64,000 nucleotides of DNA from Planctellipticum variicoloris (GTDB lineage: Bacteria; Planctomycetota; Planctomycetia; Planctomycetales; Planctomycetaceae). The stretch covers positions 2,245,557 to 2,309,556 of the forward strand of contig NZ_CP130886.1 of assembly GCF_030622045.1 (NCBI RefSeq). Direction: 5' to 3'. The position numbers and the translations under genes are program-made. Below the pieces are notes generated by a model that made no database searches, was not told the origin of the DNA, and saw only the letters and a list, made by a program, of their open reading frames with translations. Every line of letters starts with the position of its first letter. Positions within the stretch are counted from its first letter, which is position 1. Below are positions 19,219-26,879 of this stretch, one piece after another.

Positions 19219-20003
19219 CCTCAAGCGTTTCCTCCCGCACCGACGGAAGCTACTGGAACGAGACTCGCCGGCCGCTGACGTGCCTGGCGTTCGTGCTGCC
19301 TTGGCTTATGGCGTATGAAGGGGGACTCTGGTGGCTGGGGGGCGGCGACGCCCTTCGTAACGGCGCCGACAGTTGGCTGAGAATCGGACTGGCGGCTCTG
19401 GGGGGAACTGCGTGGTGGATTCTGCCGGCGGCCATGGTGGTCGTGTTGCTGGTGTGGCACATGGCAGCCGGCGATTCCTGGCGGATTCATTGGAACGCAC
19501 TGGGAGGGATGCTGTCGGAGAGCGTGCTGTTTGCGTTCCTGCTGATCCTGCTGGGGCAGTCGCTCGAACGGGGGCAACGCCTGGTGCTGGATGTCGGCGA
19601 GCCGCTGCTGGGAGTGGCGGTGCGATCGATCGGGTTTGTGGGAGCCGGGCTCTATGAGGAGTTTCTGTTCCGACTCTGTCTGATTCCGCTGGCGTATGCG
19701 ATTTGCCGCGCGGTTCTGCTACCGCGGAGCTGGGCGCTGGGGGTGACGCTGGTGGCGACGAGTTTCGCGTTTTCCGTCGCGCACTACCTCGGTCCGGTTC
19801 CCGACGGGCAGTCGCTGTCGCTGTTGACGGACGCCGTCGCACGCGTGCAGAGCCATCGCGAGCTGTGGTTCGGCTTTGCGTTCCGGACGATCGCGGGGCT
19901 GGTCTTCGGGGGGCTGTTCTGCCTCCGCGGCTTCGGAATCGCGGTTGGCGCGCATGCGTTGTACGACATCATCGTGGGAGTGGTGCTGGTGGCGGAACTG
20001 TAG
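19215..20003 (+). CDS. CPBP-family intramembrane metalloprotease
   Basis: A 262-residue protein with six to eight hydrophobic helices. The three CPBP (Abi/CAAX protease-like) motifs are present: E148-E149-F-L-F-R153, F186-S-V-A-H190, and H247-A-L-Y-D. The first has the conserved Glu pair and Arg, the others the His ligands. Family members cleave substrates within the membrane, including prenylated proteins, bacteriocin-immunity targets and anti-sigma factors. The gene begins inside the last codons of the degenerate HD-GYP gene (ATGA), so the two are probably made together; a regulatory pair is possible but unproven. Followed by a 183-bp convergent gap without an evident terminator. Confidence 0.9.
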   Translation: MTSSVSSRTDGSYWNETRRPLTCLAFVLPWLMAYEGGLWWLGGGDALRNGADSWLRIGLAALGGTAWWILPAAMVVVLLVWHMAAGDSWRIHWNALGGMLSESVLFAFLLILLGQSLERGQRLVLDVGEPLLGVAVRSIGFVGAGLYEEFLFRLCLIPLAYAICRAVLLPRSWALGVTLVATSFAFSVAHYLGPVPDGQSLSLLTDAVARVQSHRELWFGFAFRTIAGLVFGGLFCLRGFGIAVGAHALYDIIVGVVLVAEL

Positions 20004-20186
20004 GGCCGGCGGCGCCGGGTCGGATCGGGGGCTGGAGGCTCTGCCGGTGAAGTGCCGCTGAATCTGGAGAACGGATCCTGGGGCGGGTATTCGAGCCCCT
20101 CGCTTTTCGCCAACTCGCTGGGGGCGGCCCAAAGCGGCCGACTCCAGCCACCCGTCAAGAGGGACGCCGGCCATGCGATCGGGCTG

Positions 20187-21947
20187 TCAGTATCCGAGCG
20201 CCGCCCCATCTTTGCGCGACTCCGTGGCTCCCTGCAGCATGCCGCGTGCGGAATCGATCAGAATGCCTTGATAGCCGCCGTAGGAGCCCGCGGAGCCGCG
20301 CTGCACCTGGTGGCCGCGCGACTGCAGGACGCGAACGGCTTCGTCAGTGATTCCCGATTCCACGTAGACCGTCCCGCCGTCGGCGGCCATCGGCTCGCCG
20401 GTCGGCGTCGCGGAGCCAGAATGTCGGACGCGAGGCGCGTCGCCGGCCGCCTGGAGGTTCATGCCGAAGTCGATCAGGTTGACGAGGATCTGGACGTGTC
20501 CCTGCGGCTGCATGTCGCCTCCCATGACACCGAAGCAGAGCCAAGGTTTGCCGTTGCGGGTGACCATCGCGGGAATGATGGTGTGAAAGGGGCGTTTCTT
20601 TGGTTCGAGGCGGTTCGGATGGTTTTCGTCGAGCGAGAAGAGCGCCCCGCGATTCTGCAGGGGAAAGCCGACGTTGCCGGGGACGACCTGCGAACCGAAC
20701 CCGTAGTAGAGGCTCTGGATCATTGAGCAGCAGTTGCGATCTTTGTCGACGACGCTCAGGTAGATCGTATCGCCGTGAACCAGTTTGGGATCGCCGGCAG
20801 GGACGTTCAGCGCTGCGCGAGCGGGATCGATCCGCATCCGCTGGCGGTCGGCATAGGCCGGCGAAAGCAGTTCTTTGACGGGCGCGGGTGAGAACGCCGG
20901 GTCGGCGTAGAAGCGGGCGCGATCGGCGAAGGCCAGTTTCTTGGCTTCCAGGAAGCGGTGCAGGTATTCCGGGTGTCCCGGTCCCCACGCTTTCAGGTCG
21001 TAGCCCTGGAGGAGATTGAGCATCTGCAGGGCGGCGATGCCCTGGCCGTTCGGTGGCAATTCCCAGACGTCGTAACCGCGGTAGTTCGTCGAGACGGGTT
21101 CGACCCACTCGCTGGTGTGATCGGCGAAATCCGAGAGGGAAAAGTAGCCGCCGTGAGCCTCGCTGAAGCGGACGATCTCGGCGGCGATCGGTCCTTTGTA
21201 GAAGGCGTCCGGGCCGTGTTTGGCGATCAGGCCGTAGGTTGCGGCGAGTTCGGGCAGGCGGGCGACGTCGCCTTCTCTCGGGGCGGTTCCGTGCGGCAGA
21301 AAGACGCGGCGGGAGTCGGGCCAGGGGGCGAGCGATTTTTCGCCGCTCTTCCAGTACCCGGCGATGACTTCCGGAACCGGGAACCCTTCGTCCGCGGCCT
21401 TGATCGACGGGGCAAGCAATTGGGCCAGGGGCTGAGATCCGAAGCGCTGGCGAAAGGTTTCCCAGCCGTCGACGCAGCCGGGGACTGACCAGGAGAGGGG
21501 GCCGGATTCAGGAATCTGCGCGAGGCTCTTCTGCCGGAAGACTTCCCGGGTGAGATTTCCCGGACTTCGTCCGGAAGCGTTGAGGCCATACAGTTTTTGC
21601 GTCTTGTTGTCCCAGTAAATGACGAAGAGATCGCCGCCGATACCGCAGCTCATTGGCTCGACGACGCCGAGCATGGCGTTGACGGCGATGGCCGCGTCGG
21701 CTGCGTTGCCGCCGGACTTCAGGACGTCCAGGCCGACGTCGGCGGCGAGGGGGTGACTGGTGCAGACCATGCCATGTCGGGCGACGACAACCGAGCGGCT
21801 CTGGTGCGGGTTGTCGCCGGGGCGGTCGTAGCTGCCGGCCTGGAGCGGGAGCGGGAGCGGGAGCGGGAGCGGGAGCGGGAGCGGCAGCAGGCTCACGGTC
21901 ACCAGGAGTCCCCGGCCGAGGAGTCTGCGAATGGGAGACGAGGGCAT
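20187..21947 (-). CDS. Gamma-glutamyltransferase-family Ntn hydrolase, secreted
   Basis: A 586-residue precursor from the ATG at 21947. The signal peptide contains an extraordinary run of alternating Leu-Pro from a hexanucleotide repeat. Family signatures: SGGNAADAAIAVNAMLGVVE, EPMSCGIGGDLFVIYWD, the autoprocessing site GDTIYLSVVDKD with the conserved Thr that becomes the N-terminal nucleophile of the small subunit, PGNVGFPLQNRGALF and FGVMGGDMQPQGHVQ. The DTIY form resembles the YwrD/acylase-like branch more than E. coli Ggt (TTHY). It may act on gamma-glutamyl compounds such as glutathione or on an acylated substrate. It lies 48 bp after a ceramidase-like gene on the same strand, so both are likely one transcription unit of secreted amidases. 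Confidence 0.92.
   Translation of the reverse strand: MPSSPIRRLLGRGLLVTVSLLPLPLPLPLPLPLPLQAGSYDRPGDNPHQSRSVVVARHGMVCTSHPLAADVGLDVLKSGGNAADAAIAVNAMLGVVEPMSCGIGGDLFVIYWDNKTQKLYGLNASGRSPGNLTREVFRQKSLAQIPESGPLSWSVPGCVDGWETFRQRFGSQPLAQLLAPSIKAADEGFPVPEVIAGYWKSGEKSLAPWPDSRRVFLPHGTAPREGDVARLPELAATYGLIAKHGPDAFYKGPIAAEIVRFSEAHGGYFSLSDFADHTSEWVEPVSTNYRGYDVWELPPNGQGIAALQMLNLLQGYDLKAWGPGHPEYLHRFLEAKKLAFADRARFYADPAFSPAPVKELLSPAYADRQRMRIDPARAALNVPAGDPKLVHGDTIYLSVVDKDRNCCSMIQSLYYGFGSQVVPGNVGFPLQNRGALFSLDENHPNRLEPKKRPFHTIIPAMVTRNGKPWLCFGVMGGDMQPQGHVQILVNLIDFGMNLQAAGDAPRVRHSGSATPTGEPMAADGGTVYVESGITDEAVRVLQSRGHQVQRGSAGSYGGYQGILIDSARGMLQGATESRKDGAALGY
21845..21886. repeat. Hexanucleotide tandem repeat (GCGGGA)6 in a signal-peptide region
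   Basis: Six perfect GCGGGA units run from 21845 to 21880, followed by a GCGGCA variant. On the minus strand they encode repeated Leu-Pro in the signal peptide of the gamma-glutamyltransferase. Unit length is a multiple of three, so slippage would change length without a frameshift. Confidence 0.9.
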
Positions 21948-21995
21948 GGCGACAATCTCAGGTTGGAAGGGGGGAAAAGAGTGCCGGGGCAACCG

Positions 21996-23363
21996 TCAGC
22001 GCAACAGCTTGCGCATGGCCCCGAGGAGAACGTCTTCCACTTCGGGAGCTGTGCGGGAAACGACTCCGGTCTCGTAACCACCCTGGGTATAGGCGATTGC
22101 GGTGCCGATGTAGCCGGGGCCGTAGTCGCCGTATGCGGCCAGCGCGACGAACTCGTCGGGACGCATCGCCTGGGCGGCGAGCTGGTATTCGACGAAGAGT
22201 TCGCCGGGAAGGTGTAGAATCCAGCCTGGGCCAAGTTTGAGGCAGGAGATTTCGATCGCGCGTCCTGCCTTCATTCGTTGCGCGAACGACAGATCGCGTG
22301 CGGCGCGTGTGCGGTCCGCAGAGGAAGCGGCAGAGTTCTGGAGAATTCCAAGCTGGGCAGCTTCGTCGCGAATGCGGTCCCGCAGCGGCAGCACGACCGG
22401 TTCGACACGCCAGTCCACGTCTGCGGCGGTGATCGCCGTCTTCTGCTGGCTGTTCCAGGCGGACTCCATGCCCCTGGCCAGACGTGCGGCCAGTTCCGGT
22501 CGACGTCCCGGCGAGCCGTCGTTGTACTTGCCGGCCGTGACGTTGCCCGACGCTCCGTTGAAATGGATGTGCGCGGGGCCGGGAAGGGCGGCTTCGCGCC
22601 GGCTGCGGGCCAGGCCGGGGATGTCGGCGCTGACCCCTCCTTTGCCGTAATGACTTTGAGGATGCGTGGCGTACCAGGTCAGGCTGGCGATTGGCTGATC
22701 GCCGTCCCAGAAACTGACGAGGCGAAGGAGCGGATCGATGGTCCCTTCCGGAGCGGCGATGGCCTCGGGATTCGTGGTTGAAGAGTAGCGGACGTATTTG
22801 ACCATGCCGTCGGGACCGAGAACGCGGCGGTTCGAAGCGACGCGATCGACGACAGCCTGGCCGAAGCCGACGTGCGTCACCTTCCGAGCGCGGGGGAGAG
22901 ACTCACGAACGGCGGTCGCAGTACGCTGCATCGCCAACCGAGCGAACACGGCATCAAAACTTCGTCCACCCAGACCGACCCCGGCCAGCAATTCTTCGGC
23001 GGTCGAATCGAGGCCGGGGGCGTCGTGCTGGTGCAGGCAATGGACGGCGACCCGGTCGGTCGTTGTTCCGGCGGCATCCGCCAGGGCCTCGCGCCAGGCG
23101 TCGTGACTGCCGTTGGCAATGCCGACCCAGTCGACGGCGCAGAGGACGATTGGCTGATCTTTCCCCAACAGCACCACGCCTCGGGCCGACAGGGGATCGT
23201 CGATCGTTTTCGCCGGGGCCACGCCGCCGTTGCAGAGTGGTGAGCCGATGGGCGGCGTGACGTCCGCCTGAAACGTGGCGATCTGCAGGGGAGTTTGCCC
23301 CAGGGCTGCGGCGGGCGCGGTCAGGGCGAGACTGAGGCAGCAGAAGCGGGCGAGTGCGGTCAT
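21996..23363 (-). CDS. Secreted neutral/alkaline ceramidase-like protein
   Basis: A 455-residue protein from the ATG at 23363, which opens directly on a signal peptide (ALARFCCLSLALTAPAAALG); an upstream in-frame start at 23492 would mask it. After cleavage the sequence TFQADVTPPIGSPLCNGG is the typical beginning of the neutral/alkaline non-lysosomal ceramidase-like domain. Likely metal and active-site elements are HCLHQHDAPG, WYATHPQSHYG and FNGASGNVTAGKYND. Relatives are planctomycete lipases/ceramidases annotated by similarity only; real ceramidase activity is not established. It leads the pair with the gamma-glutamyltransferase gene (48-bp gap) and is divergent from apgM. Confidence 0.82.
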   Translation of the reverse strand: MTALARFCCLSLALTAPAAALGQTPLQIATFQADVTPPIGSPLCNGGVAPAKTIDDPLSARGVVLLGKDQPIVLCAVDWVGIANGSHDAWREALADAAGTTTDRVAVHCLHQHDAPGLDSTAEELLAGVGLGGRSFDAVFARLAMQRTATAVRESLPRARKVTHVGFGQAVVDRVASNRRVLGPDGMVKYVRYSSTTNPEAIAAPEGTIDPLLRLVSFWDGDQPIASLTWYATHPQSHYGKGGVSADIPGLARSRREAALPGPAHIHFNGASGNVTAGKYNDGSPGRRPELAARLARGMESAWNSQQKTAITAADVDWRVEPVVLPLRDRIRDEAAQLGILQNSAASSADRTRAARDLSFAQRMKAGRAIEISCLKLGPGWILHLPGELFVEYQLAAQAMRPDEFVALAAYGDYGPGYIGTAIAYTQGGYETGVVSRTAPEVEDVLLGAMRKLLR

Positions 23364-23619
23364 TGAGTTGTCCAGGAAGAGTCTTGGCTCGTCGATTTGA
23401 CGAGTGACGAACTGCACCAGCTTCGCATCGTAGACGGCTGATGGGACGATCTCCAGACGTTCCGCGATGGAGTTGCCAGTTTCCTCAGGCAAATGTCAGT
23501 TGTCGGCGGCCTTGCAGCGATGGCGGGTGGTTCCGACAATGGCCGGCTGGTCGAGCGGGCGGCGGCAGCCCGGGCTCGATCCGGTATCCCTTCTGCTGCT
23601 GGAAAGCGACCTGCCCGGT

Positions 23620-24828
23620 ATGTACGACACGCACGAACTGACGCGGAAACTGCAAAAGAACAACGGCTCGAAGATCGTTCTGCTGGTCGGCGACGGCCTG
23701 GGGGGGCTGCCGCTCGAACCGGGCGGGAAGACGGAACTGGAAACCGCGAAGACGCCGAACCTGGACGCCCTTGCGGCGCGCGGCACGCTGGGGCTGAGCA
23801 CGCCAGTCCTGCCGGGGATTGCACCAGGGAGCGGGCCGGGGCACCTGGGGCTGTTCGGCTACGATCCGCTGAAGTACCAGATCGGCCGCGGGGTGCTGGA
23901 GGCGCTGGGGATCGATTTCGAGCTCGGTCCCAAGGACGTGGCCATTCGGGGCAACTTCTGCACGCTCGACGCGGACGGCAAGATCACCGACCGGCGGGCG
24001 GGCCGGATCGCCAGCGAGATCGGCGCGAAGCTCTGCGAGAAGCTCGATAGGATCCAGATACCCGGCGTCGAAGTCTCGGTCCGTCCGGTGAAGGAGTACC
24101 GGCTGGTGATCGTCTTCCGCGGGGACGGACTGGAAGGGGACGTCGACGATACCGATCCGCAGGCGACCGGGGTGCCGCCGCTGACGGCCGTCGCCCGTTC
24201 CGCGGGATCGAACAAGACGGCCGAGATCTGCAACGAATTCCTCCGCCAGGCGCGGGAAGTCCTGAAGAACGACGCTCCGGCCAACTTTCTGACGATGCGG
24301 GGAATCGACCGGCTGCCGCATATTCCGACGTTCGAAGAAGTCTACGGACTGCGGGCCGGGGCGATTGCCGTTTATCCGATGTATCGCGGACTGGCCCGGC
24401 TGGTGAGCATGAATGTGCTCGACGCCGGCCTGACGCTGTCGGATCAGATGGACCGATTGGAGAAGTCGTGGAACGACTTCGACTTCTTCTTCATTCACTT
24501 CAAGTACACCGATTCGACGGGCGAGGACGGCAACTTTGCGGCGAAGGTTCAGCGGACGGAGGAACTGGACTCCTGCATTCCGCGGATCACCGCCCTGAAG
24601 CCGGATGTGGTGATCGTCACCGGCGACCACAGCACCCCGTCCAAGATGAAGTCGCATAGCTGGCATCCGGTGCCGACGCTGCTGGCGGCGGACACGTGCC
24701 GGTTCGACGGTTCGACGGCCTTCGGCGAAGCGCAGTGCCTGCGGGGGGGGCTGGGGCAGTTCGAGGCGAAGCACCTGATGCTGCTGGCGCTGGCGCATGC
24801 CGGTCGGCTGGAGAAGTACGGGGCGTAA
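23620..24828 (+). CDS. apgM: 2,3-bisphosphoglycerate-independent phosphoglycerate mutase, archaeal type
   Basis: A 402-residue alkaline-phosphatase-superfamily enzyme interconverting 3- and 2-phosphoglycerate in glycolysis. The ATG at 23620 (GGAAAG upstream) gives the normal N-terminus. Motifs: LLVGDGLGGLP with metal-binding Asp25, APGSGPGHLGLFGYDP with the phospho-Ser nucleophile (Ser71), IHFKYTDSTGEDGN and VTGDHSTPSKMKSHSWHPVP with the remaining metal ligands. Length matches ApgM (about 400), not the 510-residue GpmI form. It appears monocistronic and is divergent from the ceramidase-like gene. Confidence 0.94.
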   Translation: MYDTHELTRKLQKNNGSKIVLLVGDGLGGLPLEPGGKTELETAKTPNLDALAARGTLGLSTPVLPGIAPGSGPGHLGLFGYDPLKYQIGRGVLEALGIDFELGPKDVAIRGNFCTLDADGKITDRRAGRIASEIGAKLCEKLDRIQIPGVEVSVRPVKEYRLVIVFRGDGLEGDVDDTDPQATGVPPLTAVARSAGSNKTAEICNEFLRQAREVLKNDAPANFLTMRGIDRLPHIPTFEEVYGLRAGAIAVYPMYRGLARLVSMNVLDAGLTLSDQMDRLEKSWNDFDFFFIHFKYTDSTGEDGNFAAKVQRTEELDSCIPRITALKPDVVIVTGDHSTPSKMKSHSWHPVPTLLAADTCRFDGSTAFGEAQCLRGGLGQFEAKHLMLLALAHAGRLEKYGA

Positions 24829-24870
24829 CTGCGGGGTTTCGTCCTCGTTCCCGGCCGTGCTAGAATGATG

Positions 24871-24896
24871 CTCCCCGGTACAGAAGTGCCGGGGAG
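24871..24896 (+). terminator. Hairpin after apgM
   Basis: CTCCCCGGTA and TGCCGGGGAG form a 10-bp stem with one mismatch around a 6-base loop, followed by TCTCGTCT. It lies 43 bp after the apgM stop and 44 bp before the next gene. It may end apgM transcription or be part of the next gene's leader. Confidence 0.5.
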
Positions 24897-24939
24897 TCTC
24901 GTCTGCGATCGACGACCGTCAGAGGGCGAGAGGTGGAAT

Positions 24940-25287
24940 ATGGCGGTTACGGCAAATCAGCCATTCAGTCGTGAAGCCTGGGCGAGGGAATACGCCGAGA
25001 GTCATTTGCGGACCGATCCCGGTACGATCGATGTCTTCTACCTGCCAACGAATGCACCAGAGCGGGAGATTCGTCTGCTGGAGATCAACGATCTGATCGC
25101 CGTCCGCGAGTCTGATCCAATCGATCCCATCGACTTTGGCGTCGATTCCGACGGCGATCAACCCCATCGACTCCTTGTGGTGGATGTGACGCCAAGTCAG
25201 TGGGTTCGGATCCAGAACGGGCAGATTCCACTGCCGCCCGGCTGGCCACTCGACGGAAAGGTCACGTTTTCGCGGCAGCCGCAATGA
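24940..25287 (+). CDS. Conserved-looking hypothetical protein (115 aa)
   Basis: The ATG at 24940 is preceded by GAGAGGTGG, a good ribosome-binding site; the longer frame from 24865 lacks support. The product is acidic, soluble and without signal peptide or membrane segment. A helical N-terminus (SREAWAREYAESHLRTDPG) is followed by likely beta strands (REIRLLEINDLIAVRES, HRLLVVDVTPSQW). I do not recognise a family. Its stop overlaps the next start (ATGA), so the two proteins are probably made together and may interact. Confidence 0.7.
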   Translation: MAVTANQPFSREAWAREYAESHLRTDPGTIDVFYLPTNAPEREIRLLEINDLIAVRESDPIDPIDFGVDSDGDQPHRLLVVDVTPSQWVRIQNGQIPLPPGWPLDGKVTFSRQPQ

Positions 25288-25793
25288 CGCCCGTGCAGAC
25301 CCTCTGGTGGGAGCAGGTCCATGCCGAACACCGCATCCTGCTGCATCTCCGAAAGGCCGGTGCCGAGGCCTGCCATCAACTGCACTACCTTCAGATGGTG
25401 ACAGAAAAACTCGGCAAAGCGTATTTCTGGCGATCAGGAAATCCGCCGCGCAGAAGTCATGCGTCCTTCGTAAGATTCCTGCAGGCGCTGGCTGGACGTC
25501 CGATGGTCGATCGAAATCGAATCGCTCAACTGCTGGGGTTCGATCGGTCGGACGATTTCGAGCGCTGGATTCAAGTCACGGCGCCATTGGCTTACGACCT
25601 GGAACGTCTCGCCCCGGCATTGGCCGGCGACGATGGGCCGAATCCGGAATACCCGTGGCCGCGGCTTGCTCCGGTCGAGACTCCTGTCATGTTTGAGTTC
25701 TCAGTCTGGTTTCAGTTGACGAATTCGGGGCGCGGTCGTCGGTTGCTGAAAGTGATCGATCATGCCGTCGAAGAGTTTCCAAACTACGCGTGA
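25284..25793 (+). CDS. Hypothetical protein (169 aa) coupled to the preceding gene
   Basis: Begins at an ATG overlapping the stop of the 115-aa gene. The product is a soluble, largely helical protein with conserved-looking aromatic and His residues: WWEQVHAEHRILLHLR, ACHQLHYLQMVTEKLGKAYFW, RRSHASFVRFLQAL. The ending (FEFSVWFQLTNSGRGRRLLK) resembles a strand-helix unit. The HQLHYLQMVTEKLGKA segment recalls HEPN/nucleotidyltransferase-type small helical partners, but this is weak. No signal peptide. The two-gene arrangement superficially resembles toxin-antitoxin or partner pairs; there is no direct evidence of toxicity. Confidence 0.65.
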   Translation: MTPVQTLWWEQVHAEHRILLHLRKAGAEACHQLHYLQMVTEKLGKAYFWRSGNPPRRSHASFVRFLQALAGRPMVDRNRIAQLLGFDRSDDFERWIQVTAPLAYDLERLAPALAGDDGPNPEYPWPRLAPVETPVMFEFSVWFQLTNSGRGRRLLKVIDHAVEEFPNYA

Positions 25794-25882
25794 GTGAGAG
25801 GTTTCAGGTCTGCCACTCAGCGTATCCAATCCAGTGGAGATGGGTTGGGGCACGGCCTTAAATCTCCTGGGATTGTAAACGT

Positions 25883-26815
25883 ATGACCGAACCCATCGCC
25901 TGGCTGAATGGCAATTACATCCCGTTTTCGCAGGCGGCGCTTCCGGTCTGGGACATGGGGGTTGTCGGCGGTGCGGCGGTGACGGAGATGTTGCGTACTT
26001 TCCGGCACGTGCCGTTCCGGCTGGAGGAGCATCTCGACCGGCTGTTCGCTTCGATCCGGTCGGTTGGGTTCACGCCGGAAATCACCTACGACGAATTGCG
26101 GGACGTCGTACAGTCTGTCGTCGCCCGAAATGTTGCACTGATTCCCGCCGGGCATGATCTGGGAGTCATTGCGTTTGTGACGTCTGGCGGAAACCTGACG
26201 TATCTAGGGGCTGCCGGGCGAGAACTTGCTCAAAAGTGCACAGTCTGCGTCCATACGTTTCCGTTGCCGTTCGAACTCTGGGCCGACCGGTATGAGACCG
26301 GGGTGCATCTCGTAACGCCGGCCACGAAGGCTCTGCCGGCGGATGTGATCGATCCGCAGATCAAATTCCGCAGCCGGCTACATTGGCAACTGGCCGACCG
26401 CGAAGCCCGGCTGGTGGATCCCGCCGCGATGTCGTTGCTGCTGGACCGGGACGGCTACGTGACGGAAGCGGCCACCGGGAACGTCGTCGCCCTGGACGGA
26501 GACCGCCTGCTGACCCCGTCGCACGTCCGGTCGCTGGCAGGGATCAGTCTGCAGGTCGTCGAGGACCTGGCGCCGGCGCTGGGCTGCCAGTTGATTCGCG
26601 GAGACTGGGCGCTGCACGACTTTGAGCGTGCGTCGGAGATTTTCCTGACGTCGACGCCGCATTGCCTGCTGCCGGTGACGCGGCTGAATTCCATCCCGGT
26701 AGGCGACGGTCGGCCCGGACCGCTGACGCGGCGGTTGCTGACCGCGTGGGGCGAACTGGCGGGGGTGGACATCGCTTCGCAGATGCGCCAGGGGGCTGCA
26801 GACCGCACTCGATAG
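25883..26815 (+). CDS. Class IV PLP aminotransferase (IlvE/DAAT/PabC fold)
   Basis: A 310-residue cytoplasmic PLP enzyme. The catalytic lysine is in DPQIKFRSRLHWQLADREA; VTEAATGNVVALDGDRLLTP is the family's cofactor-phosphate region, and RLEEHLDRLFASIRSVGF the arginine-rich N-terminal signature. Relatives include branched-chain aminotransferase, D-alanine aminotransferase and aminodeoxychorismate lyase. The sequence does not tell them apart, although ilvN and ilvC occur elsewhere in the window. The ATG at 25883 has no strong ribosome-binding site but fixes the usual N-terminus (WLNGNYIPFSQAALPVWD). ComEC follows after 64 bp on the same strand. Confidence 0.9.
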   Translation: MTEPIAWLNGNYIPFSQAALPVWDMGVVGGAAVTEMLRTFRHVPFRLEEHLDRLFASIRSVGFTPEITYDELRDVVQSVVARNVALIPAGHDLGVIAFVTSGGNLTYLGAAGRELAQKCTVCVHTFPLPFELWADRYETGVHLVTPATKALPADVIDPQIKFRSRLHWQLADREARLVDPAAMSLLLDRDGYVTEAATGNVVALDGDRLLTPSHVRSLAGISLQVVEDLAPALGCQLIRGDWALHDFERASEIFLTSTPHCLLPVTRLNSIPVGDGRPGPLTRRLLTAWGELAGVDIASQMRQGAADRTR

Positions 26816-26879
26816 AATATCTTGCGAATCGAACGTTCCGTCGGTACATGTGTGAGCATGTCCGGGCGGGAGTCTGTCG

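Noticed and set aside
21842-21890. Phase-variable frameshift switch in the gamma-glutamyltransferase gene
   Set aside because: The repeat unit is six bases, so changes keep the frame; only signal-peptide length could vary.
23467-23620. Longer N-terminus of the phosphoglycerate mutase
   Set aside because: The extra 51 residues are unlike the family, precede the normal start and lie in the divergent promoter region.
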